NCBI RefSeq assembly: GCF_021631985.1
Contig: NZ_CP070225.1
Location: 3,968,001 to 4,032,000, forward strand
Direction of reading: 5' to 3'
Source: Sandaracinus amylolyticus
GTDB taxonomy: Bacteria > Myxococcota_A > Polyangia > Polyangiales > Sandaracinaceae
DNA: 64,000 nt
The notes beneath the pieces were generated by a model. The model did not search any database and was not told the origin of the DNA. It worked only from the letters and a program-made list of their open reading frames with translations. Both the position numbers and the translations under genes were made by a program. Of the stretch, positions 59,096 to 64,000 are shown in pieces; positions within the stretch are counted from its first letter, which is position 1; every line of letters starts with the position of its first letter.

Positions 59096-60970
59096 GTGCG
59101 GCGCGCGGACGACATGCGCGTGCGCAACCGTCGCCCGGGCGCGGGCTCCGCGCGCCGTGCGGGGTTCCGCGGGATCGGTGGCGGCGGCGGTGGCGGGAGC
59201 GACCCCTCACTCTGGTCCGTCGACTACTCGCAGCTCACGGTCACGCGCAACACCGAGGCGACGCTGCTCACGGGCGCGCCGAGCTCGAGTCAGTTCATGC
59301 GCGTCGCCGCGCCGAACGCTCCGCGCTACGAGGATCGCGGCGACGGCGCGGGCCCCCTCCTGCTGATCGAGGGGCTGCGCGAAGCGACGAACGCTCTCTC
59401 GCAGGCGCTGGACGGCGCCACGTGGGGGACGCTAGGCGCGATGGCCGACTCGACGCCGGTCGCAAACTACGCGATCGGCCCGCTCGGGCGCGGCGCTGTT
59501 CGTCTCGCGACGCCGACGGGCACGAACCGTCGGCAGCAGACGCGCGCCGCGGTGACGACTGTGCCCCAGGCGATCAGCGCATGGGCGCGCGCGGCCGTCG
59601 GGTCGAGCGCGCACATCTCCGCGTTCGCAGGAGGCTCGGCGATCGTCGCGGCCGGCGACGCAGCGCTCACGAGCACGTGGAAGCGAATCTCGGCGCTCCT
59701 GACGACCTACGTTTCGGGCGGGACCAGCTACTACATCCAGGAGAGCGTCGCGCGGAACACGGTCGGCGGCCTCGCCGCGGGCCCGCGCGACTCGGTGATC
59801 GACCTCTATCAAGCCGAGGTCGGTCGCTTCCCGTCGAGCGCGATCCGCACCCGCGCGAAGTCGTCGGCGTTCAACACGCCGCGCTACGCCGACACGATCG
59901 TCGGCACGAGCGCGCAGGTCCCTGCCGGGATCTTCTCGGGGCCGGGCCGCTTGTCGCAGTTCTCGCCGGTCTCCTCGAGCGCAGAGATGGCGAGCGGGGA
60001 GGAACGCTGGCTCCTCTCGATCGACGGCAACCAGAGCGGCATTCGTATCCGCCACACGGGCACGAACATCGTGCTGGAGGCGCTCGCCGCGGGCGTCGTC
60101 GTCGCGTCGCTCACGCTCGGCGCGTGGGCCGCGCACGCGCTGCTCGGCGCGCTGACGTGGGATCCCGGCGCCGGCACGGTCGGCCTCGGTGGCGTCACCA
60201 GTGCGCCGGGCAGCTCGTGGAGCTGGACGCCCGGCAACGTGCGGGTCGGTGGCATCTACGGCGGCACGGGGGAGGTCTGGGCGCGGCTCGGAGCGCTCAC
60301 CGCGCCCGGCGGCGCTGCGACGCTCGGGACGACGCCCGAGGCGATCGACGTCATGTGGTGGGGCGACTCGCTCACGTGCGGAACGCTCGCGACGCTCGCG
60401 CAGTGGCGGAAGGTCGTCGGCGAGATCGACGCAGCGCTCCCGCACTATCAGCGTCGGTACAACCCGATCGGCTTCTGGCAGAACGCCAACCCCGCCTTCG
60501 ACAACGACTGGTCGATGAGCGTCGGCGGCGCACAGGTGTCGACGCTCACCGGGTGGTTCTCGGCGTGGAACCTCGCGACGCTCGGCCTCACTCCGGCGAT
60601 CGCTCCGATCTGCATCGGCACGAACAACCTCGGCACGGGCGGCCAGAATCCGACCGACCTCGCGCCGCTCGTCGGCGGTCTGATCGACCTCATCGCGGCG
60701 GCATGGCCGGGGGTGCTGATCCCGCTGCAAAAGCTCCCGCCGCGATTCGACGCGGCGGCGAGCAAGGTCGTGGACTGGAACGCGAACTTCCACGATGTCG
60801 TCGTCGCTGACGCGGTCACGCGCGGCCACAACGTCATCAGCGACGACACGCTCGCGACGGCCTGTGCGGCGGCGACGTACGCCGACCTTTTGCACCCCGA
60901 CGCGGCCTCCGCGCCTGCGATCGGCGCCGCGATGCACGCGGCCTATCAAGAGTGGGCAGCGCTCCTGTGA
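59096..60970 (+). CDS. tail fibre with C-terminal SGNH hydrolase domain
   Basis: A 624-residue protein. A basic N-terminus and a Gly run (GIGGGGGGGSDPS) precede a beta-rich middle (LTVTRNTEATLLTG, TRAAVTTVPQAISAWARAAV) and a C-terminal SGNH/GDSL domain: VMWWGDSLTCG with the nucleophile at Ser425, the GTN block PICIGTNNLG (Asn510) and DLLHPDA with Asp597 and His600. Such domains deacetylate or de-esterify surface polysaccharides during adsorption. The start is either the GTG at 59,096 or the ATG at 59,114. The call as fibre is from position and enzyme domain. Confidence 0.75.
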   Translation: MRRADDMRVRNRRPGAGSARRAGFRGIGGGGGGGSDPSLWSVDYSQLTVTRNTEATLLTGAPSSSQFMRVAAPNAPRYEDRGDGAGPLLLIEGLREATNALSQALDGATWGTLGAMADSTPVANYAIGPLGRGAVRLATPTGTNRRQQTRAAVTTVPQAISAWARAAVGSSAHISAFAGGSAIVAAGDAALTSTWKRISALLTTYVSGGTSYYIQESVARNTVGGLAAGPRDSVIDLYQAEVGRFPSSAIRTRAKSSAFNTPRYADTIVGTSAQVPAGIFSGPGRLSQFSPVSSSAEMASGEERWLLSIDGNQSGIRIRHTGTNIVLEALAAGVVVASLTLGAWAAHALLGALTWDPGAGTVGLGGVTSAPGSSWSWTPGNVRVGGIYGGTGEVWARLGALTAPGGAATLGTTPEAIDVMWWGDSLTCGTLATLAQWRKVVGEIDAALPHYQRRYNPIGFWQNANPAFDNDWSMSVGGAQVSTLTGWFSAWNLATLGLTPAIAPICIGTNNLGTGGQNPTDLAPLVGGLIDLIAAAWPGVLIPLQKLPPRFDAAASKVVDWNANFHDVVVADAVTRGHNVISDDTLATACAAATYADLLHPDAASAPAIGAAMHAAYQEWAALL

Positions 60971-60981
60971 GTGGAGGACGC

Positions 60982-61374
60982 ATGAGCAACGCATCCGAGC
61001 TCGACCTCGACGACCTCCCCAACACGCGCGACGCCGCGCACGCGGTGAGGCTGCCGACGCCGGCTGACATGCCGGCGCGCGTGCTCGCGCTCGAGCTTGC
61101 GGCGAACGCGCGGAAGCGCGATTCGCAGCGGGCGCACCACGACCTCGACGGCCGCGTCGCGGCGCTCGAGGGCCTCGTGCGCCGCCTCAGCTGGATGGTG
61201 CTCGGCGGCTCCGCGACGGTCGCGACCGCGTGCGTCGGGGTGGGTCTCTACGTGGGCACGCAGGTCGCGACGCTCGAAGCCGCGCTCTCGCGCGTGGAGC
61301 GCCACGAGACGCGCATCGAACGCATCGAAACGAAGCTGATGAGCGACGCGCGCGCGGAGCTCGAGGAGAGGTGA
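60982..61374 (+). CDS. membrane-anchored coiled-coil protein, XhlA/holin-like
   Basis: A 130-residue protein with a soluble N-terminus (ELDLDDLPNTRDAAHAVRLP), one membrane helix (WMVLGGSATVATACVGVGLY) and a C-terminal coiled-coil (LEAALSRVERHETRIERIET). This layout resembles XhlA-type lysis proteins. GGAGG precedes its ATG. First gene of the lysis-position cluster; function inferred. Confidence 0.6.
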   Translation: MSNASELDLDDLPNTRDAAHAVRLPTPADMPARVLALELAANARKRDSQRAHHDLDGRVAALEGLVRRLSWMVLGGSATVATACVGVGLYVGTQVATLEAALSRVERHETRIERIETKLMSDARAELEER

Positions 61375-62012
61375 TCGAGATGAGCGAGAGGATGCAGGAG
61401 GCCGCGCTCGCCGCGGCGCAGCTGCTCGGCCTGGTGATCGCCGGGATCGTGCTCTACCAGATGGGCCAGACCGAGGTCGGCTCGCTGGTAATCGGCGCGG
61501 CGCTCGGACACGCCGCACCCCGGCGCGCTCGCGGAGGAGGCGGGGTGCCGCCCGTGGCCCCGCTGCTGATGCTGCTCGGCGCGATCGCGCTCGGTGCGCT
61601 CTCGGGTTGCGACGGCCCGCCGGATGCAGCGCGCCGATCGGTCGAGGTCGCGACCGTCGTGCTCCTCGACGCCGATCGCGACGCCGCGGTGCGCTACACG
61701 GCGGCAGCCGAGGCCGCGATCGAGCGGTCGACGACGCTCGCGGAGTACCGCGCGGCGATGAGCCCGCACGACGCGCTCGAGCAGGCGCTGCGCGTCTCGC
61801 AGAGCACGATCCTCGCGGCCGACGCCGCCCTCGACGCGTGGCGCGCAGGCGGGGCCGAACGATGGCCGCAGCTCGCGGCCTGCGTCGTCGTCGCGCTCGC
61901 CGATCTGCGGAGCGCGCTTGCGGCGGTCGGTCTCCCGACGCCGCCCGAGCTCGATGCGGTGATCACCACGGCGCGCTCGTTCGCGCTCGACGCGTGCGAA
62001 GGGGAGGCGTGA
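61371..62012 (+). CDS. membrane protein, holin-like, with embedded lipoprotein start
   Basis: A 213-residue protein with two N-terminal hydrophobic segments (AALAAAQLLGLVIAGIVLYQ and GSLVIGAALGHA) and then APLLMLLGAIALGALSGC, a good lipoprotein signal in the middle of the protein. The C-terminal half is helical (LLDADRDAAVRYTAAAEAAI). GTG at 61,371 is coupled to the previous stop, with ATG at 61,380 as alternative. Position suggests holin or spanin, but neither is proven. Confidence 0.6.
   Translation: MIEMSERMQEAALAAAQLLGLVIAGIVLYQMGQTEVGSLVIGAALGHAAPRRARGGGGVPPVAPLLMLLGAIALGALSGCDGPPDAARRSVEVATVVLLDADRDAAVRYTAAAEAAIERSTTLAEYRAAMSPHDALEQALRVSQSTILAADAALDAWRAGGAERWPQLAACVVVALADLRSALAAVGLPTPPELDAVITTARSFALDACEGEA
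61545..62012 (+). CDS. embedded o-spanin-like lipoprotein (internal start)
   Basis: Inside the preceding gene, in the same frame, GGAGGAGGC precedes a GTG at 61,545. From there the product (155 residues) begins VPPVAPLLMLLGAIALGALSGC, a complete signal peptide with lipobox. Such a product would be a short outer-membrane lipoprotein, as for an outer spanin. Whether it is translated separately is not known. Confidence 0.35.
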   Translation: MPPVAPLLMLLGAIALGALSGCDGPPDAARRSVEVATVVLLDADRDAAVRYTAAAEAAIERSTTLAEYRAAMSPHDALEQALRVSQSTILAADAALDAWRAGGAERWPQLAACVVVALADLRSALAAVGLPTPPELDAVITTARSFALDACEGEA

Positions 62013-62407
62013 TGAACTGGGTATCCCTCGGCTTCGAGATCGCGCTCACGCTCGCGCGCGCGATCGTCTCGGCGATCCAAGCGGGCGACGCGTCCATCCT
62101 CGACAAGCCCGTGCGCGAGCTGCTCGGGCCCGAGCTCGCGACGACGCTTGCGAAGAAGGTCGCGGACGCGAAGGCGCACGCGAAGTTCGGCGAGGCGTCG
62201 ATCGTCGTGAACGGGCGCACGACGCCGATCGCGGCGGCGGTCATCGACTATGCGCTCGCGCGCTCGCTCGGCGGGTACGCGGAGGGCAGGAGCCCGTCGA
62301 TCACGTGGCGGGCGGGCGGACGCGCGGGAATCCTCTCGCCCGGCAGCGCAGCGATCGCCGTGACGCCCGACCTCGTACTGAACGTGGTCGACACGGGCAA
62401 CGCGTGA
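62012..62407 (+). CDS. hypothetical lysis-region protein
   Basis: A 131-residue protein with an amphipathic start (LGFEIALTLARAIVSAIQAG) and a mixed C-terminal half (SIVVNGRTTPIAAAVIDYAL, AIAVTPDLVLNVVDTGNA). ATG overlaps the previous stop by 1 bp. Family unknown. Confidence 0.55.
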   Translation: MNWVSLGFEIALTLARAIVSAIQAGDASILDKPVRELLGPELATTLAKKVADAKAHAKFGEASIVVNGRTTPIAAAVIDYALARSLGGYAEGRSPSITWRAGGRAGILSPGSAAIAVTPDLVLNVVDTGNA

Positions 62408-62535
62408 GGCCGCGCCCGCCGCCGTACTGGTGGATCGTCGAGCCCGTCGCGGTGCTGGTGAGTGTCGTCGTGCTCGGCGCGGCGCTCGCGACCGCGATCG
62501 AGGCGCTGCGCTGGCTCGGCTCTCTTGTGGGGTGA
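62404..62535 (+). CDS. small single-span membrane protein
   Basis: A 43-residue protein with one membrane helix (WIVEPVAVLVSVVVLGAALA) and little else. GTG coupled to the previous stop. Holin- or spanin-like in size and position, no family proof. Confidence 0.5.
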   Translation: MRPRPPPYWWIVEPVAVLVSVVVLGAALATAIEALRWLGSLVG

Positions 62536-62539
62536 TCCG

Positions 62540-63160
62540 ATGACGAGACTCGCGTTCACGGGCGACCGCAACCGGCCGGGCAAGAAGGACTGGAGCGGCG
62601 CGTTCGCGCCCGAGGCGCTGCGCTTCGCGGGCCACGCGCGGGACGTTGCGCGCATCCCGCTCGATGCGACCGCGAGCGACATGCGCATGCTCATCTCGGC
62701 GTCGATCCGATCCGCGGGTCCGTCGATCGTCGGCTTTTTCTGCCACGGGCTCACGCGGCGCATCGAGCTCGGCTTCGACATGGGCACCGTCGACGAGCTC
62801 GCCGCCGCGCTCGCTGAGGTCGGCTGCTCGCGCGTCGCGCTCTACGCGTGCTCGACGGGCAGCGGCAAGGGACCCGGCGGCGACGGCGGCTTCGCCGATG
62901 CGCTGCGCGACGCGATGTGCCGCGCGGGCCTCGTCGACGCGCGCGTGCTCGCCCACGAGACCGCGGGCCACGCGACGCAGAACCCGCGCAAGCGCTTCTT
63001 CGACGGGATGGGATCGCCCGTCGGCGGTGTCGGCGGCTACTGGATCGTCGAGCCCGGCTCCTCGCTGTGGAAACCGTGGACGCGGCGGCTGCGCGAGGAT
63101 GCGGACTTTCGGCTCACGCTCGTCGAGATGTGCGTGGGCGAGATCCACCGCGAGCTTTAG
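62540..63160 (+). CDS. caspase-like (His/Cys) protein in the lysis region
   Basis: A 206-residue protein. VGFFCHGLTRRIELGFDMG places His69 next to Gly, and RVALYACSTGSGKG places Cys104 after Ala, the HG...AC order of the caspase/CHAT peptidase fold. Then GGDGGFADALRDAMC and HETAGHATQNPRKRFFDGMG follow. The start is chosen at 62,540 (TRLAFTGDRNRPGKKDWSG) 4 bp after the previous stop. It could be a lysis enzyme, an assembly protease or an effector. The fold assignment is from the motif only. Confidence 0.6.
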   Translation: MTRLAFTGDRNRPGKKDWSGAFAPEALRFAGHARDVARIPLDATASDMRMLISASIRSAGPSIVGFFCHGLTRRIELGFDMGTVDELAAALAEVGCSRVALYACSTGSGKGPGGDGGFADALRDAMCRAGLVDARVLAHETAGHATQNPRKRFFDGMGSPVGGVGGYWIVEPGSSLWKPWTRRLREDADFRLTLVEMCVGEIHREL

Positions 63161-63905
63161 ACGTGGTCGAGTCTCCTGAACGCTTCCCAGCGGGCGAGCT
63201 CCCGTTTTCCACCGCTGGCAGCAGATCGTCCGGTCGGAACGACGGGTGCAGCGTGAGCGACCCGCCACGTCGAAGCACAGCTTCTATCGGCACCTTCAGC
63301 CCCATCCGTTCCTCGTACCACCCAATCAGCGCGCGCTGCGCGTACCAGAGGAACGGAATCTGTGGGCGACCAATGTCAAGCAACCGCACGAGTTCCAACT
63401 TCCGCTCGGCGTCCGTCTCGAGCAGCGCGTCCACCAGCCGAGAGAGCGGGTGATCGTCCGGCGTTGCGAGTCTAGAGAGGACCTCTTGGCCGGCGTCAAC
63501 CTCCCCGATCGCAATCCGCAGCAAAGCAAGCGCGACGAGCGTCTCGGATTCGTCAGGCGCGACTCTATCCAGCATCGCCGCGGCATCTGCGAATCGACCG
63601 ACCTTCGTAGATCGATAGGCGAGTTCAATGTACAGCTGCGACCAGAAGCGCTGCGAAGACGATGGATCCGCGCCATCCGGCAGGACCGAGAGGGGCGAAG
63701 AAAGGTCGTGCGACGCCATCGGGAACGCGAGCACGTTGATGCGATAGAGCGAACGCAACCACCCGCGCTGTGGGCGCTTCACTTCGACCGGACGTCCGAA
63801 CCAATCGAAATACAACGAGCGGACGTTCGCGGGGAACTCTACGTCGGCCGCGAATGGGCTTACCCGGAGCACACAGTCGACGCCGTTGAGATCCTTGATC
63901 GGCAT
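63114..63905 (-). CDS. hypothetical protein, less GC-rich than its neighbours
   Basis: A 263-residue frame convergent with and overlapping the caspase-like gene by 47 bp. The middle is helical and TPR-like (RFWSQLYIELAYRSTKVGRF, ETLVALALLRIAIGEVDAGQ, RLLDIGRPQIPFLWYAQRAL). The last 30 residues are Arg/Ser-rich and lie in the overlap and after, so the real end may be earlier. Codon use is AT-richer than in the phage genes. It may be host sequence beyond the phage, or a late cargo gene. Family unknown. Confidence 0.55.
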   Translation of the reverse strand: MPIKDLNGVDCVLRVSPFAADVEFPANVRSLYFDWFGRPVEVKRPQRGWLRSLYRINVLAFPMASHDLSSPLSVLPDGADPSSSQRFWSQLYIELAYRSTKVGRFADAAAMLDRVAPDESETLVALALLRIAIGEVDAGQEVLSRLATPDDHPLSRLVDALLETDAERKLELVRLLDIGRPQIPFLWYAQRALIGWYEERMGLKVPIEAVLRRGGSLTLHPSFRPDDLLPAVENGSSPAGKRSGDSTTSKARGGSRPRTSRRA

Positions 63906-64000
63906 TCGAAGCCACAGCTCGACGACTCCGTAAGTGCCATCACTCTCGACGAGATCGTGGAACGCGTCGACTCAGTGTTCCGCCGCCGCGCGCAGCGTAC
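63906..64000 (-). other. upstream in-frame sense region before the last gene
   Basis: In the frame of the 63,114-63,905 gene, 22 sense codons before its ATG read VDAFHDLVESDGTYGVVELW then LR, protein-like, and are bounded by a TGA at 63,972-63,974. No start codon with a ribosome-binding site is seen, so the gene may be truncated or use a rare start. Beyond that the window ends. Confidence 0.4.

Larger units (their letters stand above)
17655..64000. mobile_element. temperate siphophage-type prophage inserted at tRNA-Gly; right end not found
   Basis: Immediately after tRNA-Gly come a tyrosine integrase, an excisionase-like gene, recombination genes, a repressor/ImmA switch, replication genes, terminase, portal, capsid, tail, fibre and lysis-position genes in standard phage order. 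No repeat of the tRNA 3' end was found before 64,000, so the right attachment site lies beyond the window or the core is too short to see. Clear phage genes end at 63,160. The element looks intact: no broken structural gene was seen. Confidence 0.9.

Noticed and set aside
58108-60810. A 900-codon open frame covering the fibre gene in another frame.
   Set aside because: It overlaps the lipoprotein on one side and the SGNH fibre on the other; the product is His/Arg-rich noise and crosses the hairpin element.
63160-63240. Possible right attachment site after the last clear phage gene.
   Set aside because: No stretch matches the tRNA-Gly 3' end (TTCGAATCCC or AGCCCGC context).

Overview
The window is very GC-rich, nearly saturated with genes, and uses GTG starts as often as ATG. 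The host flank carries MopE-type metal-binding repeats, a choice-of-anchor L lipoprotein pair, an AgmX/PglI-type lipoprotein and a Gly-rich lipoprotein with an Asp-rich linker. Together these point to a Myxococcota (Polyangiales/Sandaracinaceae-like) chromosome. This assignment rests on gene content only; no marker gene was available.

Positions 1-17,655 are ordinary host chromosome, mostly on the minus strand. They hold two tandem paralogous lipoproteins, a GT39-like membrane glycosyltransferase next to a UDP-galactopyranose-mutase-like flavoprotein, a MepA-type murein endopeptidase, two acyl-CoA dehydrogenases, an outer-membrane protein/ECF sigma/FecR-type operon, an AgmX/PglI-type lipoprotein, a Gly-rich lipoprotein, a CoA-transferase family enzyme, a SnoaL-like protein and tRNA-Gly(CCC).

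From the tRNA-Gly 3' end to at least 63,160 lies a near-complete temperate siphophage-type prophage (at least 45 kb); its right attachment site was not found. The left arm (minus strand, 26,376 to 17,696) is one tightly overlapping early operon. It holds small unknown proteins, a RecE-like PD-(D/E)XK nuclease, an ERF single-strand annealing protein, a possible MazG-like protein, a C5 cytosine methyltransferase, an excisionase-like HTH protein and a tyrosine integrase. The control region (26,377-28,232) has a CI-like repressor convergent with an ImmA/IrrE metalloprotease, a lipoprotein cargo gene, and two divergent promoter regions sharing four related operator palindromes.

The right early operon (28,233-39,715) runs on the plus strand. 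It encodes regulators, a DUF2303 protein, two further DNA methyltransferases, an HNH protein, a replication initiator-like protein with an internal cluster of iteron-like boxes (candidate origin), a DnaC-like loader, a RusA-like resolvase and a GIY-YIG protein. The head module (39,404-47,897) is Mu-like: terminase, DUF935 portal, I-type protease/scaffold, gpT-like capsid, DUF1320 connector and gpG-like morphogenesis protein. No transposase was seen, and the portal gene is inverted. The tail module (47,894-60,970) has a tail tube protein, a tail chaperone pair probably joined by a -1 frameshift, a short tape measure, tail-tip proteins and a tail fibre ending in an SGNH hydrolase domain. The lysis-position cluster (60,982-63,160) has small membrane proteins, an embedded lipoprotein and a protein with a caspase-like His/Cys pattern.

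The most unusual points are: a 38-bp hairpin-forming element duplicated at the same distance from two plus-strand start codons beside divergent minus-strand genes; the four-site operator set; candidate origin iterons inside the initiator gene; a tRNA-like gene just after the capsid gene; three standalone lipoprotein cargo genes; and the caspase-like protein near the lysis genes.
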